Shown here one piece after another: positions 34,911-43,099 of a stretch of DNA of 43,099 bases; position 1 is the stretch's first letter, and each line of letters starts with the position of its first letter. The position numbers were made by a program, and so were the translations under genes. A model generated the notes under the pieces. It ran no database searches. It worked only from the letters and a program-made list of their open reading frames with translations, and was not told the DNA's origin. The stretch is from the NCBI GenBank assembly GCA_910588375.1, contig CAJUQA010000022.1:1-43099 (forward strand). Reading direction: 5' to 3'. The DNA comes from an uncultured Odoribacter sp. Lineage in GTDB: Bacteria; Bacteroidota; Bacteroidia; Bacteroidales; Marinifilaceae.

Positions 34911-36473
34911 TCAAGATTTGGAAAAAACATTCCGATGCTCAAACCTTCTCAAATCGAATACAGTTTTTACAGGAGTGAAAGTAGACAGCGGAACTTCGAC
35001 GAAGACCGTGATCCATTGAGCCATAGCTCCATTCCACAATCCAGGCAATTCCTGTACTTTTATATCTTTTCCTTTATACGATTTGTTTGTAATAAACCCT
35101 TGACTTTGGTCGATAAAATCTGTAAGATCGAATCGTTTGCCTTTATAATTACGGGTACCGCAAACAATATCAACCGGATTGAAGTGGGTGGAATGGTCGA
35201 AGATTTTTTTCTGTTCCTTGTCTTTTAAGTTGATTTGTGCTGATTCAATAATCATCAACCTGGAACTTCCGTCCTTCGTTTTCACCCAGAATGGCCCACC
35301 TCCGGGTTCGCCTTCATTTTTTACCATACCGCAAACCCGGATCGGACGGTTCAGGATATGCTGTAAAAATTTGATTCTTTCTTTTTTAGAGGCGAAACTC
35401 AAGCCCTCCGCTTTTTTATACCCGATGGTTTCTTCGATGAAAGCTTCGATTTCATCCAGTTCGCTGTCAGTGATATTTCTTTTGTCTAAGCGGTCCAGCT
35501 GTTCAAAAACTTTACTTTGAGTTTCCAGTAAGGTACCCCCTAATAATTTTTTGAATTTGATGGTATCGCCTTTGCTTCGGTCCGGAATCACGTTATCTAT
35601 ATTTTTAATAAAGATAATGTCGGCTTTGATTTCGTTTAAATTATAGATTAAGGCCCCGTGTCCTCCCGGACGGAACAGGATTTTGCCTGCATCGTCCCGT
35701 ACAAGTTCTCCCTGTGCGTTTATGCTGACCGTATCGGTAGAAGGTTTTTGGATGGAAAAAGTGACATCGTATTTGACATCGAACATTTTTTCAAAAACCT
35801 TTGTCACTTTTTTCAGTCGTTTTTTGAAATTCTCAACATATTCGGCCGACACGGTGAAATGCAACCGGGCTTCTTTATCGCGTTTGCAATACAATGCTGC
35901 CTCTACCAGATGTTCATCAAAAGCGGTTCTGACAAAATCCCGGTATACATGGAAATCGACAAGCCCTTTCGGAGTATTTCCGTAATTTAACCCTTTCGGA
36001 CCGAGGATATATTCCAGAATTTCCTTGAACATTCTTTTTTTCAGTAATTTATCTAAATCTTTGCCTTTCTCCCACATGATATTTTCTAGACGGGAATAGA
36101 AAGGAAACTCATTCAGATGGGTAAAGAAGTCATGCATGCTGTTGGGTTCCGTGTCCTGTACTAAGTCAAGAAAATCTTCGGTAGAGCCGGTGTAATTTTC
36201 TAAAAATGTGAAAAGTGATTTGAACATTCGGGTAGCGGAGCCGGAAGCCGGAACCATTTTTACAACTTCCGCATTCTCTATCCCCTTTTCATAGAGATCT
36301 GTGAGATAATTTTGTTCATCGGCCGGAATGGTTTTTATTCCGTTACCAATGGTAGCAGGTTCTGTAAGATTTACATAATCGAAACCCGTCCGGAAATTTT
36401 CAATCTGTTGATCGATTTGTTCGCGCTTGATGCCCCGGTCTTTAAATTCCTTTAAATCTTCTTTCGTATACAT
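34911..36473 (-). CDS. DUF4301 family protein
   Basis: 520 aa from ATG 36473; an alternative ATG at 36500 would overlap the upstream small gene by 17 nt. Soluble, no signal peptide. Segments typical of this Bacteroidetes family are the helical opening YTKEDLKEFKDRGIKREQI, MVPASGSATRMFKSL (sugar-nucleotidyltransferase-like loop), FRPGGHGALIYNLNEI, ADIIFIKNIDNVIPD, GMVKNEGEPGGGPFWV and FNPVDIVCGTRNYKG. The GSATRMFK and GGHGAL motifs suggest a nucleotidyltransferase-like fold, but no activity is established. It follows the small acidic gene by 10 nt and is probably one transcription unit with DUF368. Confidence 0.88.
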   Translation of the reverse strand: MYTKEDLKEFKDRGIKREQIDQQIENFRTGFDYVNLTEPATIGNGIKTIPADEQNYLTDLYEKGIENAEVVKMVPASGSATRMFKSLFTFLENYTGSTEDFLDLVQDTEPNSMHDFFTHLNEFPFYSRLENIMWEKGKDLDKLLKKRMFKEILEYILGPKGLNYGNTPKGLVDFHVYRDFVRTAFDEHLVEAALYCKRDKEARLHFTVSAEYVENFKKRLKKVTKVFEKMFDVKYDVTFSIQKPSTDTVSINAQGELVRDDAGKILFRPGGHGALIYNLNEIKADIIFIKNIDNVIPDRSKGDTIKFKKLLGGTLLETQSKVFEQLDRLDKRNITDSELDEIEAFIEETIGYKKAEGLSFASKKERIKFLQHILNRPIRVCGMVKNEGEPGGGPFWVKTKDGSSRLMIIESAQINLKDKEQKKIFDHSTHFNPVDIVCGTRNYKGKRFDLTDFIDQSQGFITNKSYKGKDIKVQELPGLWNGAMAQWITVFVEVPLSTFTPVKTVFDLRRFEHRNVFSKS

Positions 36474-36483
36474 AATCTCATAA

Positions 36484-36738
36484 TTAAATGTCCTCTTCAT
36501 TATCGTAAATGTCTTCCTGATTGTCTAATTCTCTTTCGTAGAAATCTTCCGCCTCTTCCAGCAACGTGTCTATGTCATCCTGAGAAAAAGGTTCTTCGTC
36601 AATCCAATAAATGCGCTGGTTACTATAAAATCCGTCCAAATCACATTCAATGATACAGCGTGGTTTTTCCGTATGCACGACATAAACTAAATCTGTTGAT
36701 TCCTGCGAATTATCTGCGATAAGAAACTTGGGCAACAT
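36484..36738 (-). CDS. Small acidic conserved-type protein, unknown function
   Basis: 84 aa, strongly acidic towards the C-terminus (EEAEDFYERELDNQEDIYDNEEDI in composition; key run DNQEDIYDNEED). The N-terminal half looks folded (VVHTEKPRCIIECDLDGFY). No signal peptide and no domain I recognise. A perfect -7 box lies 25 nt upstream and the DUF4301 gene follows by 10 nt, which supports it as a real first gene of the operon. Confidence 0.75.
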   Translation of the reverse strand: MLPKFLIADNSQESTDLVYVVHTEKPRCIIECDLDGFYSNQRIYWIDEEPFSQDDIDTLLEEAEDFYERELDNQEDIYDNEEDI

Positions 36739-36762
36739 GGTTTATATGTTTAAATTATAGTA

Positions 36763-36770
36763 CAAAGTTA
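36763..36770 (-). promoter_or_regulatory. -7 box of the small acidic-DUF4301 operon
   Basis: Leftward reading gives TAACTTTG, perfect TAnnTTTG, 24 nt upstream of the ATG. No clear TTTG at -33. Confidence 0.55.
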
Positions 36771-37389
36771 AAATAAATCTCCGGAATAACGGGTGAAACG
36801 AATGGAAATATATACAATATTCTGTAAATCAATTATTTATGTCAATATAAAGATACAATTGAAGAAAGTGGAAAATAACCCTATTGGTTTTGCATCAAAA
36901 AGGATATGTTTTTGTTGTAAAAACATATCCTTTTTAAAGTAAAAAGAGCCTCTTTTTAAAAGTGTTTTTTTTACATTTTTTTCTGATAGGTTTTCCTTGG
37001 CATATTTCTGTGTGAATGTAAATTCAATTCTGAATATCCGAATCTCAGAAGGTTTACTTTACATTTTCTTCCTCTTCGCATATTGAAATGAATCTGTGAA
37101 AATATATGCGAATTACAAGTTTTATTTATTGGAAGTATACCCGTTCGCCTATTTTCCACGTGTACTTTTTTAAATATTTATAGAAAAATTCAATTTAGAA
37201 TGGTTATAAATTGATGAGATGCGATTAAAAATGATTTTTCACATAAATTAACCTTTTTGTAGTTTATCAAATTGATATTTAAATACTTATGTGTTTAAGA
37301 CTACGGATAACTCTATGAGAGGGATAAAAAATTGTAAACATGTATATTAATTTGAAAGAGAATTTTATCTCCATTATCAAAAAAAGGTA
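36771..37389. other. AT-rich intergenic spacer without a convincing gene
   Basis: About 620 nt between divergent transcription units. It holds a perfect 17-bp hairpin (36897-36935) and a small AT hairpin AAAAAGA/TCTTTTT (36941-36957). A weak inverted repeat CGCATAT/ATATGCG lies at 37077-37110. One basic 62-codon frame on the minus strand (36971-37159) is positioned so that the hairpin would end it. I see no tRNA or known RNA family. Confidence 0.5.
36897..36935. terminator. Perfect 17-bp terminator-like hairpin, no assigned gene
   Basis: AAAAAGGATATGTTTTT (36897-36913) and its exact complement (36919-36935) flank the loop GTTGT. The stem contains T runs on both strands, as in bidirectional terminators, yet both flanking genes point away from it. 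Confidence 0.65.
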
Positions 37390-37397
37390 TAATTTTG
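37390..37397 (+). promoter_or_regulatory. -7 box of the adhesin-like operon
   Basis: TAATTTTG matches TAnnTTTG and sits 24 nt upstream of the ATG at 37421. This supports 37421 rather than the upstream ATG at 37340 as the start. No good -33 TTTG. Confidence 0.55.
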
Positions 37398-37420
37398 TAT
37401 ATGCAAAAAAAGTATTCAGA

Positions 37421-39853
37421 ATGAGGGTTGTGAAATATTTTTTTAGATCACTTGCATTGATTGTAATGGTGGTTCTCTTGTGGGGGGGATCAACACATTC
37501 CGGATATGCTTCTCCGACGAATTCTTGGACGGATTCTTTGCGGGTGAGCATTGTTGATTCGACGGTTGTTTCGCTGAGTGGGGTGGATTATTTGGAATTT
37601 AAGATTGTGGTAGAGCGAATAAATGAGGATTGGAACACCCCTCCGGCGCCGGATACGGTATTAGGGAATTGTGACTTATATTTTCATGCTAATTTCGAAG
37701 CATTTGTTGGGGATCCGTTATTTACCCATGTACATGATAGTCTGAGTGCTGGTGCGGTTGCTTCTGTGGGTGGGAATTCGAATGCTATTTTACAAGCCAA
37801 TATCGGGATATGGGCGGAACGTTTGCATATCGCCTTGACCCGTCAAGATCAAGGTAATACTTTAATAGGAGTGCCTGTAAATCCCAATGCAAAATATAGA
37901 TTGAAGTTAGCGGTCGGAAAACCGGACACATTGTGTACGGTGCATTGGCAGTTAGCTAATCCTCATTCCGTAAAATTAGGTATAGAATGGGATGCGGGAG
38001 ATAAAGGATCTACCGGTTTGCAGACCTATGGCGGGAATCCGATTATAGAAACGTTGACGGGAGATATTTTGAAACTTCCGGCAGATTCTTTAGTGGTGGA
38101 TTGTATGCCGGAGGAATTGTATGCTTGCGAAGGTGGAGCTGTTGCGATAGGTATGCATGCCGAATCAACGGGAGTGGGGCCGATATTTGAGTGGTATGAT
38201 TCTATTCCGGGAGGAGACCGGTCATATCCGGTATTGGCTTCGGCAACAACACAGGATCAGACAACGGCTGGAGGAAAGAGATATACCTATGACTATCGTT
38301 TTAATGCTACGGGGGATACCTTATATATAGATAAGGTACCTAATTCTGTTGATTCCATTTATTTTTATTGTGTGGTTTCGGATACGACATTGACGACGCG
38401 TCCCTCTAAATATTGTAAGACCCGTTTGTTTGTTCGGGACAGCATCAAAGGTTTTGTGTCTCCGATGAATAGCTTATATACATTGAATAAAATCGATACG
38501 ATAACGATTTGTCCGGAGGATTCAGTGGTTTCTGTACGCTTTAATTTCTTTGGGGTGACCTATGACGAATTGGCTGATGTAGATTCCATATATATGATTT
38601 ATCGGAATGATCCGTGTAATGGAGATATTCTAACAGAAGATACGGTGGGGATGAATATGGCGTCGGTTTTAAGTGAGGCCATGATTGACGGTATGGAAGT
38701 ATGGTATTGGGATGCTCCGATTAAAGCCAAAAGAGGGAAGGTTTACATTCAGAAAATAGGTTCGTATTATTGTGACAATGCGGCAGTGGCTCTTGAATAT
38801 GATACGATCTTTATTAAAGAAGATAATTTGCAGATGTTGCCGCGTGTAACAGTGGCAGCAAAAGGGAATGTGATAATAGATTCGGTTACTTCTACGATAT
38901 TCAGTCCCACACAGAGTTATAATACATTAAATTTGCTATCCTTAAGAGGATTAGGTTCACCCAAAAAGGGGAATTCAAGTCGTTTGCCGTTTGTTTATAC
39001 GGCGAAAGATACCATGGGATTGGATACGGTATTGTATGAAAATGTGCCGGGTAAACAATGTGCTTATATGCGGGAAGTGGAAGTCCAGGATTTGAAATAC
39101 CTGACCTTGAAAGTATATTTATGGGGAGCATGGTTAACGAATGATATGTATGCTTTCATGGGGAGGGAGCAAGATATTCTTCGCTATAATAAAATGTTAG
39201 ATTTTTATGGAGCGCATTATAAATCTCCAGATAGTACTTGTTTGATACCAACAGAACGTTTGAAACAATTGATTCGTGATAGAGAAAATAATGGTATTAA
39301 ATTTGTTGATTGGATAAGAGTTTGTTTAGTAAAAGCAACACAAAATGGTCCAGATTCTAAACCATTTAGAATAGATCGTATTGTGGATTCTTTGTGGGGA
39401 TTTGTTCGGACAGATGGCATTGTGTGTGATACGGCAGGGAATCCTTATCTTGGATTTAAAAATTTGCAGGAGAGTAGCTATTATGTTGTTGTTACCCATC
39501 GGAATCATTTGGGTATAATAAGTAATGTCGCAATTAATTTGTCTTCAACTATTCCACCTTCAGGAGGAATTTTGGCAGATTTTACTTCAACAGCACCATG
39601 TATTGTTGCCGGGCAAGAAAAAGGTAATTATTGGAAAAAAGATAATAAAATTTTCATGATTCCTGGTGATGTGGATGGAAGTGGTGTACTTTCTATAAAA
39701 GATAGAGGGGAAATAACTAAAAATATGAATTCTTTATTGGAGTATTATATAGAAGATATCGATTTTAATAGAACAGTGACTATTTCTGATAGATCGTTAT
39801 TTAATACTCAACAAAATGGTGCACAGGAGGCATATTCAGGATGGCGTCATTAA
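37421..39853 (+). CDS. Secreted adhesin-like protein ending in dockerin-like calcium motifs
   Basis: 810 aa. The start at 37421 puts a signal peptide first (MRVVKYFFRSLALIVMVVLL...GYAS) and follows a promoter; an in-frame ATG at 37340 would add 27 residues in front. The N-terminal ~190 residues form a beta-rich domain I do not recognise. The middle is Ig/PKD-like with DxVDSIYFYC-type strands and paired cysteines. The C-terminus carries two EF-hand-like dockerin motifs, DVDGSGVLSIKDR and DIDFNRTVTISDR, which usually bind calcium and can dock to a partner. No type A or type B T9SS sorting domain is visible at the end. The stop is 2 nt before the next gene's start. The last ~200 codons lie in an AT-rich segment with different codon use. 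Function as adhesin is inferred. Confidence 0.75.
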   Translation: MRVVKYFFRSLALIVMVVLLWGGSTHSGYASPTNSWTDSLRVSIVDSTVVSLSGVDYLEFKIVVERINEDWNTPPAPDTVLGNCDLYFHANFEAFVGDPLFTHVHDSLSAGAVASVGGNSNAILQANIGIWAERLHIALTRQDQGNTLIGVPVNPNAKYRLKLAVGKPDTLCTVHWQLANPHSVKLGIEWDAGDKGSTGLQTYGGNPIIETLTGDILKLPADSLVVDCMPEELYACEGGAVAIGMHAESTGVGPIFEWYDSIPGGDRSYPVLASATTQDQTTAGGKRYTYDYRFNATGDTLYIDKVPNSVDSIYFYCVVSDTTLTTRPSKYCKTRLFVRDSIKGFVSPMNSLYTLNKIDTITICPEDSVVSVRFNFFGVTYDELADVDSIYMIYRNDPCNGDILTEDTVGMNMASVLSEAMIDGMEVWYWDAPIKAKRGKVYIQKIGSYYCDNAAVALEYDTIFIKEDNLQMLPRVTVAAKGNVIIDSVTSTIFSPTQSYNTLNLLSLRGLGSPKKGNSSRLPFVYTAKDTMGLDTVLYENVPGKQCAYMREVEVQDLKYLTLKVYLWGAWLTNDMYAFMGREQDILRYNKMLDFYGAHYKSPDSTCLIPTERLKQLIRDRENNGIKFVDWIRVCLVKATQNGPDSKPFRIDRIVDSLWGFVRTDGIVCDTAGNPYLGFKNLQESSYYVVVTHRNHLGIISNVAINLSSTIPPSGGILADFTSTAPCIVAGQEKGNYWKKDNKIFMIPGDVDGSGVLSIKDRGEITKNMNSLLEYYIEDIDFNRTVTISDRSLFNTQQNGAQEAYSGWRH

Positions 39854-40600
39854 TTATGAAATATAGAATTATTATTTTTTTACTTATACTATTAAGCATA
39901 GGTAAAAGTAAACATGTATATGCACAAGCTGATCCAGCAATTGGTATTGATAGTATAGAGGTCAATATGCGGGCTCGTGTTTATGAAGATGATATTACTC
40001 ATAAAAAAATGTATGAGGTTCAATATTGGCTTCGGAGATTAACAGATTGGAAATTAAAGAAGGAGGATGGATCAATTAATACACGTGGAACTACGACGGC
40101 TTTATATACAGTTGCTCTTTATTTTAGATGGTTTAATACAGAAGAAACGAATGATATATGGAAAAATTTTGTGGGGAGTGGAGATAAAAATGGTAATATA
40201 ACATTTTTGGCAAAATGGGAATGGGCAGATTTACCTGAAGATAATAAAACACCGTTAACAGGAGGTGAAGAGAATTATAGTAAGTATCAATTTGAAGCTG
40301 CTTATCATGAATTTTGGGATCAGGCAGATCCTCAGTGGCATGGAGTGATTTTTTTAGATGAACCACCCATGCCAGATTATATGATGCTTTTTCCAGATAC
40401 TGAAACATATCTTCCTTTGGGAACTTTAACGTGGGAATTACAACCAACAGCAAGTGGTGAAGTTGGTATATGGCGTGATCTTTATAGAGATGTCAAAGGT
40501 ACAATTCAAGAGGGAATTATTGCCGGGCAAAGTATAACATTGACGGGTTCAACTTTTTTGAATATAAAATATACCGGTTCTGGTATTGTTGATTTAGGAG
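39230..40600. other. AT-rich, codon-divergent segment spanning two adhesin genes
   Basis: Hand counts give 28% GC for 39241-39300 and 30% for 40141-40200, against 53% for 38161-38220 and 40% for 40681-40740. Of 18 proline codons read in frame in this segment only one is CCG, whereas CCG dominates on both sides. Borders are approximate. It covers the 3' end of one gene and the 5' end of the next. Confidence 0.6.
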
Positions 40601-43099
40601 GGGATATTGAGCCGCCGGTGTTTGCGGAAGATATGGATACGGTGTCTTGTGGACATGATTTTCCGTGGAGTTGGGATTATGCATTGAATTCTGAAAATAC
40701 GCCGAAAGGGGCGGATACTTGTATTTGGTTTGTAAAGGATGTTTCACTGCCAATTGTTGCGGTGGATAGCGGCTCAAAAGTAACTATTGCTTGGCCGGGA
40801 GCAGGAGATTATACGATTGGTGCTTATTCAAAGAATACGACTTCCGGTGCTGTTTCTGATACAGTATATCAGACAGTACATATTAAGAATATGCCGACGG
40901 CGGATTTGGATACTATTACGTATGCTTGTGAAAATTCCGTGACGGTCTCTTTTACGAACTTGAATCCGTCCGGAACTACGACAGCGTGGTTGTATGATAC
41001 GAAAGTTCCCATCGGAGTAGGAGGCAATGGTACATCATTGTCGGCATCTGTGGGAAAAGTATTCTATTTAGCCTTAGATTATGAAGGATGTCAGGATACG
41101 TTAAAGACGGAAACTCGTTTGGCCCAACCTTCCGTTAATGTAAACCGGGAGTTGACGGCTTGCGGAGATACGATAAATTTATGGGTTAATTCGTTTGTAG
41201 GAAATTTGCATTGGCTCAAAGAGGATAGAGTCACGCCTTTACCCGGAGACCAGCCATTGGTATACAGTGAGTTCGGGCAGGCTGCTAAATCCTATTGGGT
41301 GTATGCAGATATCAGCAATAACGGTCAATTTTGCAATTCCGACACATTCCCCGTCACTGTTTATTTCAGAACCAAGCCTACAGCTGACGTGGGAATGAAC
41401 GGAATGTTTACGAGTTGCGATGCCAATTCGGGGGAATTGTTTTATTCGAATTTGAGTGTTCAGGCAACGACCCATTGGTTACGTCAGGATTATACGGTAG
41501 CCTCTGCGGCCAATGAAAATCCTTTTGCGGTAACCAAGACAAATGCTACTGATTATTATTATTTGGCTATTGATGCCGGTAGTTGTGGGGATACCATACC
41601 GGTGAGCATTACTTTTGGAACCAGACCGACAGCCGATGTTGCATTATTGCAGACGGCATGTGATCCGGACTATGGCACTTTAAGATATACCTCAATCAGT
41701 GCAGGAACAGCAAAATGGTATAATAATGATTATACGGATTCCTCTACGGATAATCCTTATGCTGTAGTGGCTGCCCAATCAGGTAGGCCGGATATTTATC
41801 ACCTGGTGGTCACCGACGGTGGTTGTGCAGATACGCTGGATGTCACTCTTGAATTTGGTACTCGCCCTGTTGTCAGTGTTACTTCTCCTTTAACGAGTTG
41901 TGAGAATAATTTGACATTAAGTGCTTCATCTTCCGATAACAGTACGATATTGAAATGGGTGGACAGTGATCATACGGCATTGCCCTCTACTACTGTTTTT
42001 GATGCAGGTGTTTATTATGTATATGCCGATGGCGGTACAACAGGGTGTATGAGTGATACGATGTCCGTGACAGTGGAATTAAATAGTCGTCCTGTTGTAA
42101 CGGTAACCGATCCGTTGACGAGTTGTGATAATCAGCTTACCTTAACTGCTGCTTGCAGTGATAATAATGCAACCTTAAAGTGGTTGAAGAATGATAGGAC
42201 GACACTCTTACCTTCTGCAATAGTTATTGCTTCCGGTACTTATTATGTATATGCCGATGGCGGCACGGGTTGTATGAGTGATACGGTTGCTGTAAATGTT
42301 CAACTTGGAACGAAGCCGGTTATTACGGTAACTGATCCTTTAACAAGTTGTGACAATTTGCTTACGTTAAGTGCTACTTGTAGTGATAACAGTGCTAATT
42401 TGAAATGGTTGGATAACAACAAGGGAATTTTGTCTTCCACGACTGTTTCCACTGGTGGTACTTATTATGTATATGCCGATGGTGGCACGGGTTGTGTAAG
42501 CGATACAATGTCCGTGACCGTAGAATTGGGAACGAAGCCTGTTATTACAGTAACTGACCCGTTGACAAGTTGTGACAATCAATTGACGTTAAGTGCTACT
42601 TGCAGTGACAACAGTGCCACATTGAAATGGTTGAAGAGTAATAAGACTTCATTGCCTTCCTCTACAGTTTCCACTGGCGGTACTTATTATGTATATGCTG
42701 TCGGAACACAATCGAGTTGTGTGAGTGATACGATGGCTGTAACCATAGAATTGGGGACGAAGCCTGTTATCACAGTAACGGATCCTTTGACAAGTTGCGA
42801 CAATCAATTGACGTTAAGTGCCACTTGCAGTGACAACAGCGCTACGTTGAAATGGTTGGATAGTAATAAGGGAATTTTGTCTTCCACGACTGTTTCTACC
42901 GGCGGTACTTATTATGTATATGCCGATGGCGGCACGGGTTGTATAAGTGATACGATGTCTGTGACTGTAGAATTGGGGACGAAGCCTGTTATCACAGTAA
43001 CCGATCCTTTGACAAGTTGCGACAATCAATTGACGTTAAGTGCTACTTGTAGTGACAATAGTGCTACGTTGAAATGGTTGGATAATAGTAAGGGAATTT
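39856..43099 (+). CDS. Giant Ig-like-repeat surface adhesin, 3' end outside the window
   Basis: 1081 codons are open to the window edge with no stop. The start chosen is ATG 39856, 2 nt after the previous stop, giving the signal peptide MKYRIIIFLLILLSIG...YAQ; ATG 39841 would add five residues and overlap the previous gene. Residues ~20-240 form an unrecognised N-terminal domain. Ig-like modules then follow, each with the pattern TSCDNQLTLSATCSDN, LKWL and GTYYVYADGGTGC.SDT. This resembles Ig-like domains associated with CHU_C (Ig_7), so a type B T9SS sorting domain is expected beyond the edge. Later modules are nearly identical at DNA level. It is probably co-transcribed with the upstream secreted protein. 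The binding target is unknown. Confidence 0.85.
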   Translation, partial: MKYRIIIFLLILLSIGKSKHVYAQADPAIGIDSIEVNMRARVYEDDITHKKMYEVQYWLRRLTDWKLKKEDGSINTRGTTTALYTVALYFRWFNTEETNDIWKNFVGSGDKNGNITFLAKWEWADLPEDNKTPLTGGEENYSKYQFEAAYHEFWDQADPQWHGVIFLDEPPMPDYMMLFPDTETYLPLGTLTWELQPTASGEVGIWRDLYRDVKGTIQEGIIAGQSITLTGSTFLNIKYTGSGIVDLGGDIEPPVFAEDMDTVSCGHDFPWSWDYALNSENTPKGADTCIWFVKDVSLPIVAVDSGSKVTIAWPGAGDYTIGAYSKNTTSGAVSDTVYQTVHIKNMPTADLDTITYACENSVTVSFTNLNPSGTTTAWLYDTKVPIGVGGNGTSLSASVGKVFYLALDYEGCQDTLKTETRLAQPSVNVNRELTACGDTINLWVNSFVGNLHWLKEDRVTPLPGDQPLVYSEFGQAAKSYWVYADISNNGQFCNSDTFPVTVYFRTKPTADVGMNGMFTSCDANSGELFYSNLSVQATTHWLRQDYTVASAANENPFAVTKTNATDYYYLAIDAGSCGDTIPVSITFGTRPTADVALLQTACDPDYGTLRYTSISAGTAKWYNNDYTDSSTDNPYAVVAAQSGRPDIYHLVVTDGGCADTLDVTLEFGTRPVVSVTSPLTSCENNLTLSASSSDNSTILKWVDSDHTALPSTTVFDAGVYYVYADGGTTGCMSDTMSVTVELNSRPVVTVTDPLTSCDNQLTLTAACSDNNATLKWLKNDRTTLLPSAIVIASGTYYVYADGGTGCMSDTVAVNVQLGTKPVITVTDPLTSCDNLLTLSATCSDNSANLKWLDNNKGILSSTTVSTGGTYYVYADGGTGCVSDTMSVTVELGTKPVITVTDPLTSCDNQLTLSATCSDNSATLKWLKSNKTSLPSSTVSTGGTYYVYAVGTQSSCVSDTMAVTIELGTKPVITVTDPLTSCDNQLTLSATCSDNSATLKWLDSNKGILSSTTVSTGGTYYVYADGGTGCISDTMSVTVELGTKPVITVTDPLTSCDNQLTLSATCSDNSATLKWLDNSKGI
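41371..43099 (+). repeat. Tandem Ig-like repeat array (~222-249 bp units)
   Basis: Equivalent points (TKP/TRP/SRP codons) lie at 41371, 41620, 41860, 42085, 42310, 42532, 42757 and 42979, giving units of 249, 240, 225, 225, 222, 225 and 222 bp. The first units are divergent. The last two differ at 7 of the 121 bases that can be compared, and five of those changes are synonymous. The array continues past the window. Confidence 0.9.

Noticed and set aside
36971..37159. A basic 62-codon open frame on the minus strand in the adhesin spacer
   Set aside because: No promoter, no recognisable domain and AT-rich surroundings; kept only as a possible explanation for the nearby hairpin, not called as a gene.
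36739..37420. Invertible (phase-variable) promoter upstream of the adhesin genes
   Set aside because: I looked for inverted repeats flanking the promoter and found none longer than about 7-8 bp, and no invertase gene is present.
37279..37551. A 90-codon minus-strand frame crossing the adhesin start
   Set aside because: It overlaps the signal peptide and promoter of a better supported gene and shows no domain.
39841..39856. A frameshift splitting one adhesin into two genes
   Set aside because: The first protein ends with complete dockerin-like motifs and the second begins with its own signal peptide, so two genes fit better.
42367..43029. Two similar 71-codon frames on the minus strand (42367-42582 and 42814-43029)
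   Set aside because: They are antisense shadows of the tandem Ig-like repeats; their similarity to each other comes from the repeat itself.
41371..43099. CRISPR array
   Set aside because: The repeats are 222-249 bp, in frame and coding for Ig-like domains; there are no short repeat-spacer units or cas genes.

Overview
The window looks like a chromosomal segment of a gut-type anaerobic Bacteroidetes, most like the Odoribacter/Butyricimonas group. That placement is inferred from gene content, not from a database match. The evidence is type IX secretion (T9SS) components and cargo (a PorP/SprF-like barrel, a type B CTD protein, a GldJ-like lipoprotein, Ig-like/CHU_C-type adhesins), promoters of the TTTG/TAnnTTTG type, lipoprotein signals and a sialidase. 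Fermentative genes (iorAB, etfBA, an acyl-CoA dehydrogenase) and the absence of Shine-Dalgarno-led starts fit as well.

Left part (1-9174): a tRNA-Asn lies at the edge. A surface operon follows under a clear promoter: a PorP/SprF-like outer-membrane protein, overlapped by a 1950-aa multi-PKD protein with a type B T9SS C-terminal domain, then a small PAS protein. A convergent sialidase lipoprotein ends against the same hairpin.

Housekeeping middle (9323-23519): a DUF2461 gene; purD with a membrane protein; a leftward gldJ-like gene followed, after a hairpin, by murF, a GT2 glycosyltransferase and pyrC; ispF; an exported C1 aminopeptidase behind an orphan lpdA; and a znuA-znuC-znuB type metal-uptake operon.

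Metabolic part (23641-36738), all leftward: an exported tricorn-like S41 protease; etfB-etfA-acyl-CoA dehydrogenase; and a long run of small acidic protein, DUF4301, DUF368, aroE, iorA, iorB. IorAB should turn aryl pyruvates into aryl-acetyl-CoA and reduced ferredoxin. EtfB carries sequence blocks seen in electron-bifurcating ETFs, so the two units could be linked through redox carriers.

Right part (36739-43099): a gene-poor, AT-rich 0.65-kb spacer with a perfect 17-bp hairpin, then two rightward genes for secreted adhesin-like proteins. The first ends in two dockerin-like calcium motifs. The second is open at the window edge and contains a tandem array of about 74-aa Ig-like repeats whose similarity rises towards the 3' end. 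A segment of about 1.4 kb across the junction of these two genes has lower GC and different proline codon use from both flanks, suggesting a recombined cassette. This adhesin locus is the most unusual part of the window.
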